8,809 nt of DNA from Lysobacteraceae bacterium UBA6001 (GTDB lineage: Bacteria > Pseudomonadota > Gammaproteobacteria > Xanthomonadales > Xanthomonadaceae), in contig DJAN01000188.1 in the NCBI GenBank assembly GCA_002429615.1, positions 1-8,809 of the forward strand. Direction: 5' to 3'. Both the position numbers and the translations under genes were made by a program. The notes under the pieces are model-generated. The model was given only the letters and a program-made list of their open reading frames with translations. It searched no databases and was not told the DNA's origin. Positions 1 through 7,081 of the stretch are shown piece by piece (the first letter of the stretch is position 1; each line of letters opens with the position of its first letter).

Positions 1-46
1 GACGGCGGCGCGCCGCCGTCCCCCTCCACCGGCGCCCCGGCGCCGG
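1..46. repeat. Two adjacent GC-only inverted repeats at the end of the upstream gene
   Basis: Positions 1-20 form a perfect palindrome (GACGGCGGCG followed by its reverse complement). Positions 29-46 form a second perfect inverted repeat: CCGGCGCC, 2-nt spacer CC, GGCGCCGG. Both lie in the last codons of the putative adaptor gene, and neither is followed by a T tract, so they are not typical intrinsic terminators. They could be intercistronic mRNA hairpins that stabilise the adaptor message or lower expression of the downstream permeases. They could also be a by-product of GC-rich Ala/Pro/Gly codons. The base pairing is seen directly; the role is inference. Confidence 0.55.
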
Positions 47-51
47 TCTGA
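1..51 (+). CDS. 3' end of a gene upstream of mdtB, probably the RND periplasmic adaptor (MdtA-like), partial
   Basis: Frame +1 is open from the left edge and ends at TGA 49-51, encoding the tail DGGAPPSPSTGAPAPV. Only 16 residues are visible, so no domain can be recognised. The assignment rests on context: in mdtABC-type operons the membrane-fusion adaptor precedes the two permease genes, and such adaptors often end in a disordered Ala/Pro/Gly/Ser-rich tail like this one. The stop lies 33 nt before the GTG of the next gene, so the two are probably co-transcribed. The reading frame is inferred from the composition and the well-placed stop; another gene could end here instead. Confidence 0.5.
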   Translation, partial: DGGAPPSPSTGAPAPV

Positions 52-84
52 TCCACCGACAACGAACCTCAGCAGGAGAGCCGC

Positions 85-3000
85 GTGGGCTTCTCGACGA
101 TCTTCATCCGCCGCCCCATCGCCACCTCGCTGCTGATGGCGGGCTTGTTGCTGCTGGGCATCCTCGGCTATCGCCAGCTCCCCGTGTCGGCGCTGCCGGA
201 AATCGACGCGCCCAGCCTGGTGGTCACCACCCAGTACCCGGGCGCCAACGCGGCGACCATGGCCTCGCTGGTCACCACCCCGCTGGAGCGCCAGTTCGGA
301 CAGATCTCCGGCCTGGACATGATGACCTCCGATTCGTCGGCGGGCCTGTCCACGATCATCCTGCAGTTCTCGATGGACCGGGACATCGACATCGCCGCAC
401 AGGACGTGCAGGCGGCGATCCGCCAGGCCACCCTGCCCTCGTCGCTGCCCTACCAGCCGGTCTACAACCGGGTGAATCCGGCGGACGCGGCGATCATCAC
501 CCTCAAGCTCACCTCCGACACGCTGCCGCTGCGCGAGATCAACCGCTACGCGGATTCGATCCTGGCCCAGCGCCTGTCGCAGGTGCAGGGCGTGGGCCTG
601 GTCTCGATCGCCGGCAACGTGCGGCCGGCGGTGCGCATCCAGGTCAACCCGGCGCAGCTGTCGAACATGGGCCTGACCATGGAGTCGCTGCGCAGCGCGC
701 TGACCCAGACCAACGTGTCGGCGCCGAAGGGTTCGCTCAACGGCAAGACCCAGTCCTACAGCATCGGCACCAACGACCAGCTGGTCGATGCGGCCGAGTA
801 CAAGGACACCATCATCAGCTACAAGGACGGCGCGCCAGTGCGGCTGCGCGACGTCGCCAACGTCGTGGACGGCGTGGAGAACGACCAGCTCTCGGCCTGG
901 GCCGACGGCAAGCAGGCGGTGCTGCTGGAGATCCGCCGCCAGCCGGGCGCCAACATCGTGCAGACCGTCGAGCAGGTGCGCGCGATCCTGCCGCAGCTGA
1001 GCGCGGTGCTGCCGGCCGACGTGCACCTGGAAGTGTTCTCCGACCGCACCGAGACCATCCGCGCCTCGGTGCATGAAGTGAAGTTCACCCTGATCCTGAC
1101 CATCGGCCTGGTGGTCGCGGTGATCTTCGTGTTCCTGCGCCGGTTGTGGGCCACGATCATCCCCTCGGTCGCCGTGCCGCTGTCGCTGGCCGGCACCTTC
1201 GGCGTGATGGCCTTCGCCGGCATGTCGCTGGACAACCTCTCGCTGATGGCGCTGGTGGTGGCGACAGGCTTCGTGGTGGACGACGCGATCGTGATGATCG
1301 AGAACATCGTGCGCTACATCGAGCAGGGCATGGACGGCAAGGAAGCGGCCGAGACCGGCGCGCGCCAGATCGGCTTCACCGTGCTGTCGCTCACCGTCTC
1401 GCTGGTGGCGGTGTTCCTGCCGCTGATCCTGATGCCGGGTGTCACCGGACGCCTGTTCCATGAGTTCGCCTGGGTGCTGTCGATCGCGGTGGTCATCTCG
1501 ATGGTGGTCTCGCTGACGCTGACCCCGATGATGTGCGCCTACCTGCTCAAGCCCGACGCCCTGCCCGAGGGCGAGGACGCGCACGAGCGCGCCGCGGCAG
1601 CGGGCAAGACCAACCTGTGGACGCGCACGGTGGCGCTGTACGAGCGCACCCTGGACTGGGTGCTCACCCACCAGCCGCTGACCCTGGGCGTGGCGATCGG
1701 CGCGGTGGCGCTCACCGTGATCCTCTACGTCGTCATCCCCAAGGGCCTGCTGCCCGAGCAGGACACCGGCCTGATCACCGGCGTGGTGCAGGCCGACCAG
1801 AACGTCGCCTTCCCGCAGATGGAGCAGCGCACCCAGGCCGTGGCCGAGGCGCTGCGCAAGGATCCGGCGGTGACCGGCGTGGCGGCCTTCATCGGCGCCG
1901 GCACGATGAACCCGACGCTCAACCAGGGCCAGCTGTCGATCGTGCTGAAGGCGCGCGGCGAGCGCGAGTCGCTGGAGGACATCCTGCCGCGCCTGCAGCA
2001 CGCCGTGGCCGGCATCCCCGGCGTGGCGCTGTACCTCAAGCCGGTGCAGGACGTGACCCTGGACACCCGCGTGGCCGCCACCGAGTACCAGTACTCGCTG
2101 TCCAGCGTGGACAGCGCCGAGCTGTCGGAGTGGGCGTCGAAGCTGACCGAGGCGCTGCGCCAGCTGCCCGAACTGGCCGACGTCGACAACAACCTGGCCA
2201 ACGCCGGCCGCGCGCTGGAGATCAACATCGACCGCGACAAGGCCAGCATGCTGGGCGTGCCGATGCAGACCATCGACGACACCCTGTACGACAGCTTCGG
2301 CCAGCGCCAGATCTCGACCATCTTCACCGAGCTCAACCAGTACCGCGTGGTGCTGGAAGTGGCGCCGGAGTTCCGCACCAGCACCGCGCTGATGAACCAG
2401 CTGGCGGTAGCCAGCAACGGCAGCGGCGCGCTGACCGGCACCAACGCCACCAGCTTCGGCCAGGTCAGCTCGTCGAACTCCTCCACCGCCACCGGCATCG
2501 GCAACCAGAACACAGGCATCACCGTCGGCGCGGGCAGCATCATCCCGCTGTCGGCGCTGGCCGAGGCCAAGGTCACCAACACGCCGCTGGTGGTCAGCCA
2601 CCAGCAGCAGCTGCCGGCCATCACCATCTCCTTCAACCTGGCGCCGGGCTATTCGCTGTCGCAGGCGGTCGATGCCATCCAGCGCACCGCCGGGGAGATG
2701 CAGGTGCCCTCGCAGGTGCACCAGCAGTTCATCGGCAAGGCCGCCGAGTTCACCGGCAGCCAGACCGACGTGGTGTGGCTGCTGCTGGCCTCGATCGTGC
2801 TGATCTACATCGTGCTGGGCGTGCTGTACGAGAGCTACATCCACCCGCTGACCATCATCTCCACGCTGCCGCCGGCCGGTGTCGGCGCGCTGCTGGCGCT
2901 GATGATGTGCGGGCTGAGCCTGTCGGTGGACGGCATCGTCGGCATCGTGCTGCTGATCGGCATCGTGAAGAAGAACGCGATCATGATGATCGACTTCGCC

Positions 3001-3321
3001 ATCGAGGCGCGCCGCGCCGGTGCCAGCGCGCACGACGCGATCCGTCGCGCCTGCCTGCTGCGCTTCCGTCCGATCATGATGACCACCGCCGCGGCGATGC
3101 TCGGCGCGCTGCCGCTGGCGCTGGGCACCGGCATCGGCTCGGAGCTGCGCCGTCCGCTGGGCATCTCCATCGTCGGTGGCCTGCTGCTGTCGCAGCTGGT
3201 GACGCTGTACACCACGCCGGTAATCTATCTGTACATGGAGCGCCTGTCCGAGCGCCTGCATGCGTGGCGCGAGCAGCGCGCCGCGAAGCACGGCGGCAAG
3301 CCGGCGACGGAGCAGGCATGA
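85..3321 (+). CDS. mdtB: MdtB-like RND multidrug efflux permease
   Basis: This 1078-aa inner-membrane protein of the AcrB/HAE1 RND family should be a proton-driven drug exporter, pairing with the next gene product in a mixed trimer and with a periplasmic adaptor and TolC-type channel. The GTG start is supported by AGGAGAG at 74-80 and gives the usual N-terminus (FIRRPIATSLL, TM1 about 12-29). TM2-6 lie at about 334-488, TM7 about 532-553 and TM8-12 about 898-1045, with two large periplasmic loops between. The TM4 proton-relay pair is D399-D400 (GFVVDDAIV) and the TM10 lysine is K963 (GIVKKNAIM). The segments LPVSALPEID, LERQFGQISGL and the GFVVDDAIVMIEN block closely resemble E. coli MdtB (1040 aa). 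The extra length is mostly a Ser/Asn/Thr/Gly-rich insert at about 777-817. The Stenotrophomonas SmeJ/SmeK pair is a comparable two-permease system. The RND family call is certain; the substrates are unknown. Confidence 0.93.
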   Translation: MGFSTIFIRRPIATSLLMAGLLLLGILGYRQLPVSALPEIDAPSLVVTTQYPGANAATMASLVTTPLERQFGQISGLDMMTSDSSAGLSTIILQFSMDRDIDIAAQDVQAAIRQATLPSSLPYQPVYNRVNPADAAIITLKLTSDTLPLREINRYADSILAQRLSQVQGVGLVSIAGNVRPAVRIQVNPAQLSNMGLTMESLRSALTQTNVSAPKGSLNGKTQSYSIGTNDQLVDAAEYKDTIISYKDGAPVRLRDVANVVDGVENDQLSAWADGKQAVLLEIRRQPGANIVQTVEQVRAILPQLSAVLPADVHLEVFSDRTETIRASVHEVKFTLILTIGLVVAVIFVFLRRLWATIIPSVAVPLSLAGTFGVMAFAGMSLDNLSLMALVVATGFVVDDAIVMIENIVRYIEQGMDGKEAAETGARQIGFTVLSLTVSLVAVFLPLILMPGVTGRLFHEFAWVLSIAVVISMVVSLTLTPMMCAYLLKPDALPEGEDAHERAAAAGKTNLWTRTVALYERTLDWVLTHQPLTLGVAIGAVALTVILYVVIPKGLLPEQDTGLITGVVQADQNVAFPQMEQRTQAVAEALRKDPAVTGVAAFIGAGTMNPTLNQGQLSIVLKARGERESLEDILPRLQHAVAGIPGVALYLKPVQDVTLDTRVAATEYQYSLSSVDSAELSEWASKLTEALRQLPELADVDNNLANAGRALEINIDRDKASMLGVPMQTIDDTLYDSFGQRQISTIFTELNQYRVVLEVAPEFRTSTALMNQLAVASNGSGALTGTNATSFGQVSSSNSSTATGIGNQNTGITVGAGSIIPLSALAEAKVTNTPLVVSHQQQLPAITISFNLAPGYSLSQAVDAIQRTAGEMQVPSQVHQQFIGKAAEFTGSQTDVVWLLLASIVLIYIVLGVLYESYIHPLTIISTLPPAGVGALLALMMCGLSLSVDGIVGIVLLIGIVKKNAIMMIDFAIEARRAGASAHDAIRRACLLRFRPIMMTTAAAMLGALPLALGTGIGSELRRPLGISIVGGLLLSQLVTLYTTPVIYLYMERLSERLHAWREQRAAKHGGKPATEQA
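2413..2535 (+). other. Low-complexity Ser/Asn/Thr/Gly insertion within the MdtB-like permease
   Basis: Codons about 777-817 encode a run made almost entirely of S, N, T, G and A, with sub-motifs such as SSSNSSTATG and GNQNTG. The paralogous MdtC-like protein passes the same point with a short turn (VYVPNSAGQMVPI), which puts the excess at about 37 residues. The reading frame stays intact and GC-rich, so this is an insertion rather than a frameshift. By homology to AcrB it falls in the second periplasmic loop, near the docking/porter boundary. It is probably a flexible exposed loop; any role in adaptor contact is inference. Confidence 0.7.
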
Positions 3322-3350
3322 AGACGCAGGCAATGGAGCGGCGCCCATGA
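3318..3350 (+). CDS. Ten-codon minicistron bridging mdtB and mdtC
   Basis: ATG 3318-3320 overlaps the mdtB stop in an ATGA (3318-3321). The frame reads MKTQAMERRP and stops at TGA 3348-3350, which overlaps the mdtC start in another ATGA (3347-3350). A GGAG at 3309-3312 sits 5 nt before its ATG. The arrangement would let ribosomes finishing mdtB restart on the minicistron and then on mdtC, keeping B and C synthesis coupled. The overlaps are seen directly; translation of the peptide is inferred, and the peptide itself may have no function. mdtC also has its own Shine-Dalgarno, so coupling may not be essential. Confidence 0.4.
   Translation: MKTQAMERRP
3335..3338 (+). promoter_or_regulatory. 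Shine-Dalgarno of mdtC, deciding its start
   Basis: GGAG lies 8 nt before ATG 3347. It favours this start over the longer in-frame option at 3260, which would add 29 residues read from inside mdtB and place a basic, non-hydrophobic extension ahead of TM1. Confidence 0.7.
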
Positions 3351-6300
3351 ATCTCTCCGCCCCCTTCATCAAGCGACCCATCGGTACCACGCTGCTGGCC
3401 TGCGGCCTGTTTGTGATCGGCCTGATGTGCTACCTGCGCCTCGGCGTGGCGGCACTGCCGAACATCCAGATCCCGGTGATCTTCGTCCACGCCACCCAGT
3501 CCGGCACCGACGCCAGCACCATGGCCTCCACGGTCACCGCGCCGCTGGAACGCCACCTCGGCCAGGTGCCGGGCATCGACCGCATGCGCTCCTCCAGTTC
3601 GGAGAACAGCAGCATGGTGTTCATGATCTTCCAGAGCAACGTGGACATCGATTCGGCCGCGCAGGACGTGCAGACCGCGATCAACGCCGCGCAGGCGGAC
3701 CTGCCCTCGGGCCTGGGCACGCCGATGTACCAGAAGGCCAACCCGAACGACGATCCGGTCATCGCCATCGCGCTGACCTCGCAGACGCAGTCCGCCGACG
3801 AGCTCTACAACGTCGCCGACTCGCTGCTCGCGCAGCGCCTGCGCCAGATCAACGGCGTGGCCTCGGTGGACATCGCCGGCGCCTCCACGCCCGCGGTGCG
3901 CGTGGACGTGGACATGCGCGCGCTCAACGCGCTGGGCCTGACCCCGGACGACCTGCGCAACGCGGTACGCGCCGCCAACGTGACCTCGCCGACCGGCTTC
4001 CTGTCCGATGGCAAGACCACGATGGCGATCATCGCCAACGACTCGGTGTCCAAGGCCGCCGACTTCGCCCAGCTCGCCATCGCCACCCAGTCCAACGGCC
4101 GGGTGATCCGCCTGGCCGACGTCGCCAACGTCTATGACGGCCAGCAGGACGCCTACCAGGCGGCCTGGTTCGGCGGCAAGCCGGCGGTGGTGATGTATGT
4201 GTTCACCCGCGCCGGCGCCAACATCGTCGAGACCGTGGACCGGGTGAAGGCGGCGATCCCGGAACTGCACACCTACCTGCACCCGGGTACGCAGATGACC
4301 GCGTACTTCGACCGCACCCCGACCATCCGCGCCTCGCTGGCCGAAGTGCAGATCACCCTGCTGATCTCGCTGGCGATGGTGGTGTTGACGATGGCGCTGT
4401 TCCTGCGCCGGCTGGCGCCGACGCTGATCGCCGCGGTGACCGTGCCGCTGTCGCTGGCCGGTTCGGCGCTGGTGATGTACGTGCTCGGCTTCACCCTCAA
4501 CAACCTGAGCCTGCTGGCGCTGGTGATCGCGATCGGCTTCGTGGTGGACGACGCCATCGTGGTGATCGAGAACATCATGCGCCACCTCGACGAGGGCATG
4601 TCGCGGATGGATGCGGCGCTGGCGGGCGCACGCGAGATCGGCTTCACCATCGTCTCGATCACCGCCTCGCTGGTCGCGGTGTTCATCCCGCTGCTGTTCG
4701 CCAGCGGCATGATCGGCGCGTTCTTCCGCGAGTTCACCGTGACCCTGGTGGCGGCGATCGTGGTGTCGATGCTGGTCTCGCTGACCCTGACCCCGGCACT
4801 GTGCAGCCGTTTCCTGTCCGGCCATGCCGAACCGGAGAACCCGGGCCGCCTCGGCGCGTTCCTGGAGCGCATGCACGAAGGCAGCCTGCGCCTCTACACC
4901 AAGGCGCTGGACTTCTCGCTGCGGCACGCGCTGCTGCTGTCGATCACCCCGCTGCTGCTGATCGCCGCCACCATCTTCCTGGCCGGCGCGGTCAAGAAGG
5001 GCAACTTCCCGCCGCAGGACACCGGCCTGATCTGGGGCCGCGCCAGTTCCAGCGCCACGGTCTCGTTCAATGACATGATCGAGCGCCAGCGCCGCATCAC
5101 CGACATGCTGATGGCCGACCCGGCGGTGAAGATCGTCGGCGCGCGGCTGGGTTCCAGCCGCCAGGGGTCCAGTGCCTCCTTCAACATCGAGCTGAAGACC
5201 CGCGACGAGGGCCGCCGCGAGACCACCGACCAGGTGCTCGCACGCTTGAGCGCCAAGGCCGACCGCTACCCGGACCTGGAACTGCGCCTGCGCGCGATCC
5301 AGGACCTGCCCAGCGATGGCGGTGGCGGCACCAGCCAGGGCGCGCAGTACAAGGTCTCGCTGCAGGGCAACGACCTGGGGCAGCTGCAGGAATGGCTGCC
5401 GAAACTGCAGGCGGTGCTGAAGCAGAACCCGAAGCTGCGCGACGTCGGCACCGACGTGGACACCGCCGGCCTGCGCCAGAACATCGTGATCGACCGCGCC
5501 AAGGCCGCGCGCATGGGCATTTCCATCGGTGCGATCGACGGCGCGCTGTATGGCGCGTTTGGCCAGCGCTCGATCTCGACGATCTACTCGGACCTCAACC
5601 AGTACAGCGTCGTGGTCAATGCCCTGCCGTCGCAGACCGCCACTCCGGCGGCCCTGGATCAGGTCTACGTGCCGAACAGCGCCGGGCAGATGGTGCCGAT
5701 CACCGCGGTGGCCTACCAGGTGCCGGGGCTGGCACCGCCGCAGATCACGCACGACAACCAGTACACCACGATGGACCTGAGCTACAACCTCGCTCCAGAT
5801 GTCAGTACCGGCGAGGCGGACGCGATCATCGAGGCGGCGGTGAAGGGCCTGCGCATGCCCGACGGCATCCGCATCAGCGATGGCGGCGGCTTCAACGTAC
5901 AGCTCAACCCGACCTCGATGATCGTGCTGCTGCTGGCGGCCATCGTGACCGTGTACATCGTGCTGGGCATGCTCTACGAGAGCCTGATCCACCCGGTGAC
6001 GATCCTCTCCACGCTGCCGGCGGCGGGCATGGGCGCGCTGCTGGCGCTATTCGTGACCAACACCGAGCTGTCGGTGATCTCGATGATCGCGCTGGTGCTG
6101 CTGATCGGCATCGTGAAGAAGAACGCGATCATGATGATCGACTTCGCGCTGGTCGCGCAGCGCGAGCACGGCAAGTCGCCGCGCGAAGCCGCGCGCGAGG
6201 CGTCGGTGGTGCGTTTCCGCCCGATCATGATGACCACGATGGTGGCGATCCTGGCCGCGCTGCCGCTGGCGATCGGCCTGGGCGAAGGCTCGGAGCTGCG

Positions 6301-6490
6301 GCGTCCGCTGGGTATCGCGATGATCGGCGGCCTGCTGATCTCGCAGAGCCTGACCCTGCTCAGCACGCCGGCGCTGTACGTGATCTTCTCCTGCCTGGCC
6401 GACCACTGGAAAAGCTGGCGGGCGCGACGGCGCGAGAAGAAGGCGGCCAAGCGTGCCGCTTCCGCCGCGGTGGCGAAGCCGCAGCATTGA
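3347..6490 (+). CDS. mdtC: MdtC-like RND multidrug efflux permease
   Basis: This 1047-aa AcrB/HAE1-family permease is the second, paralogous subunit of the MdtABC-type pump. The ATG at 3347 gives the canonical start MNLSAPFIKRPIGTTLLACG, with TM1 at about 12-31. TM2 is about 336-355, TM7 about 528-550 and TM8 about 858-880, followed by TM9-12. The TM4 pair is D401-D402 (GFVVDDAIV) and the TM10 lysine is K925 (GIVKKNAIM), so this subunit also looks able to move protons. It lacks the low-complexity insert of its neighbour and is close in length to E. coli MdtC (1025 aa). A basic tail rich in K, R and A follows TM12. The gene begins 25 nt after the mdtB stop, bridged by a minicistron, and ends just before a terminator. 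In the E. coli heterotrimer (B2C) the two subunits are reported to contribute unequally. The B/C assignment follows gene order and resemblance and is less certain than the family. Confidence 0.92.
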   Translation: MNLSAPFIKRPIGTTLLACGLFVIGLMCYLRLGVAALPNIQIPVIFVHATQSGTDASTMASTVTAPLERHLGQVPGIDRMRSSSSENSSMVFMIFQSNVDIDSAAQDVQTAINAAQADLPSGLGTPMYQKANPNDDPVIAIALTSQTQSADELYNVADSLLAQRLRQINGVASVDIAGASTPAVRVDVDMRALNALGLTPDDLRNAVRAANVTSPTGFLSDGKTTMAIIANDSVSKAADFAQLAIATQSNGRVIRLADVANVYDGQQDAYQAAWFGGKPAVVMYVFTRAGANIVETVDRVKAAIPELHTYLHPGTQMTAYFDRTPTIRASLAEVQITLLISLAMVVLTMALFLRRLAPTLIAAVTVPLSLAGSALVMYVLGFTLNNLSLLALVIAIGFVVDDAIVVIENIMRHLDEGMSRMDAALAGAREIGFTIVSITASLVAVFIPLLFASGMIGAFFREFTVTLVAAIVVSMLVSLTLTPALCSRFLSGHAEPENPGRLGAFLERMHEGSLRLYTKALDFSLRHALLLSITPLLLIAATIFLAGAVKKGNFPPQDTGLIWGRASSSATVSFNDMIERQRRITDMLMADPAVKIVGARLGSSRQGSSASFNIELKTRDEGRRETTDQVLARLSAKADRYPDLELRLRAIQDLPSDGGGGTSQGAQYKVSLQGNDLGQLQEWLPKLQAVLKQNPKLRDVGTDVDTAGLRQNIVIDRAKAARMGISIGAIDGALYGAFGQRSISTIYSDLNQYSVVVNALPSQTATPAALDQVYVPNSAGQMVPITAVAYQVPGLAPPQITHDNQYTTMDLSYNLAPDVSTGEADAIIEAAVKGLRMPDGIRISDGGGFNVQLNPTSMIVLLLAAIVTVYIVLGMLYESLIHPVTILSTLPAAGMGALLALFVTNTELSVISMIALVLLIGIVKKNAIMMIDFALVAQREHGKSPREAAREASVVRFRPIMMTTMVAILAALPLAIGLGEGSELRRPLGIAMIGGLLISQSLTLLSTPALYVIFSCLADHWKSWRARRREKKAAKRAASAAVAKPQH

Positions 6491-6494
6491 GACG

Positions 6495-6518
6495 AACGGG
6501 GCCGCTTGCGGCCCCGTT
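6495..6518 (+). terminator. Intrinsic terminator after the efflux operon
   Basis: A perfect 11-bp GC-rich stem (AACGGGGCCGC at 6495-6505, GCGGCCCCGTT at 6508-6518) begins 5 nt after the mdtC stop and is followed by the T-rich stretch TTCCTTGTTT. Only two bases separate the arms, so the innermost pair probably opens to give a 4-nt loop. The T tract is imperfect, but stem strength and position fit a Rho-independent terminator. It separates the efflux operon from the following sigma-factor module. Confidence 0.85.
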
Positions 6519-6561
6519 CCTTGTTTGGGCTAGCGGATGCCGAAAATCCGTCGCGCCGCCC

Positions 6562-6588
6562 TGTCGATCCCGCGCATCCTCGTCCGTC
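6562..6588 (+). promoter_or_regulatory. Putative ECF42-type promoter of the DGPF/VOC/sigma operon
   Basis: TGTCGA at 6562-6567 and CGTC at 6585-6588 are separated by 17 nt, a normal ECF spacing. The TGTCGA -35 and CGTC/CGAC -10 elements match the motif I recall for ECF42 sigma factors, and an ECF42 gene lies in this cluster. Transcription would begin near 6593-6597, giving a leader of about 45 nt before the DGPF gene. Two further CGTC copies overlap the -10 area (6581-6584 and 6588-6591), so the exact -10 is ambiguous. TGTCGA also occurs inside RND genes wherever CTG-TCG-A codons meet, so the hexamer alone is weak evidence; its place and spacing are what count. Confidence 0.55.
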
Positions 6589-6601
6589 GTCTGTACAAGC
6601 A

Positions 6602-6618
6602 GCCGGGATGAACCCGGC
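6602..6618 (+). promoter_or_regulatory. Small hairpin in the leader of the DGPF gene
   Basis: GCCGGG (6602-6607) and CCCGGC (6613-6618) form a perfect 6-bp stem with a 5-nt loop ATGAA. It lies between the putative promoter and the Shine-Dalgarno (GAAGGA, 6627-6632). It leaves the ribosome site free, so it would not block translation and might stabilise the 5' end. Short GC stems arise easily in DNA of this composition. Confidence 0.35.
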
Positions 6619-6638
6619 CATCCCCCGAAGGATGCGAC

Positions 6639-7064
6639 ATGCGCGTGATGATGATCATGAAGGCCACCCCGGCCTCCGAGGCCGGGCAGCTGCCCGGCGA
6701 GGCCGTATTGGCGGCCATGGGCGCCTACAACGAACAGCTCGTCGATGCCGGCGTGCTGCTGGCCGGCGAAGGCCTGCACCCCAGCGCGCGCGGCGCGCGG
6801 GTCCGCTTCGGCGGCGCTGTCCCGCAGGTGGCGGATGGGCCGTTTGCCGAAACGAAGGAGCTCGTCGCCGGCTTCTGGCTGCTGCAGGTGCGTTCCTTCG
6901 CCGAGGCCATCGAATGGGCCCGGCGCATTCCCAACCCCGATCACGAGGCGTTCGAGGTCGAGCTGCGGCCGGTATTCGAGGCCGACGACTTCGGCGACGC
7001 CTTCACTCCCGAATTGCGTGCCCAGGAAGACCATCTGCGCGCCCGCATCGACCGCCAGCCCTGA
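6639..7064 (+). CDS. YCII-related (DGPF-domain) protein
   Basis: This small soluble protein of 141 aa belongs to the YCII/DGPF family, a ferredoxin-like alpha+beta fold. The N-terminal strand MRVMMIMKAT and the signature VADGPFAETKELVAGFWLLQV, with D66-G67-P68-F69, are typical. The family's reaction is not established in general; some YCII relatives act as dehalogenases or muconolactone-type enzymes, but no activity should be assigned here. The ATG at 6639 has GAAGGA 6 nt upstream and gives the standard N-terminus. DGPF genes are the recurrent partners of ECF42 sigma factors and are believed to be their targets, which fits the sigma gene three positions downstream and the putative promoter just upstream. 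Only 17 nt separate it from the next gene. Confidence 0.9.
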   Translation: MRVMMIMKATPASEAGQLPGEAVLAAMGAYNEQLVDAGVLLAGEGLHPSARGARVRFGGAVPQVADGPFAETKELVAGFWLLQVRSFAEAIEWARRIPNPDHEAFEVELRPVFEADDFGDAFTPELRAQEDHLRARIDRQP

Positions 7065-7067
7065 CCC

Positions 7068-7073
7068 GGAGGA
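7068..7073 (+). promoter_or_regulatory. Strong Shine-Dalgarno of the PhnB-like gene
   Basis: GGAGGA, the strongest ribosome site in the window, lies 8 nt before ATG 7082. It settles this start over in-frame options far upstream inside the DGPF gene. Confidence 0.75.
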
Positions 7074-7081
7074 AACACCCG

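Noticed and set aside
658..1940. TGTCGA hexamers inside mdtB (for example near 660, 1478 and 1936)
   Set aside because: They arise where CTG and TCG codons are followed by A, lie deep in coding sequence and have no promoter context, so they were not called as ECF sites.
1725..2636. A 303-codon minus-strand open frame within mdtB
   Set aside because: Ser/Ala/Thr-rich antisense shadow with no family resemblance and no ribosome site that would stand out.
1533..3350. A 605-codon open frame on the + strand inside mdtB in another frame
   Set aside because: The product is Arg/Ala/Gly/His-rich without domain structure and follows the mdtB codon bias shifted by one base. Only its last ten codons are of interest, as the bridging minicistron.
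3074..5992. A 972-codon open frame on the minus strand across the end of mdtB and most of mdtC
   Set aside because: It is antisense to two clear RND genes. Its product is a His/Arg/Gln/Asp/Val-rich low-complexity sequence with no recognisable domain, as expected from reading GC-rich codons in reverse.
6521..6549. Possible sigma-70 promoter (TTGTTT, 17-nt spacer, AAATCC) after the terminator
   Set aside because: The TTGTTT is the terminator's T tract and the -10 is a poor match; the ECF-type element downstream explains the gap better.
6506..7081. In-frame extension of the PhnB-like gene upstream through the DGPF gene
   Set aside because: The extension would begin inside the terminator and read the DGPF gene in the wrong frame. 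The ATG at 7082 has an excellent Shine-Dalgarno and gives the family N-terminus.
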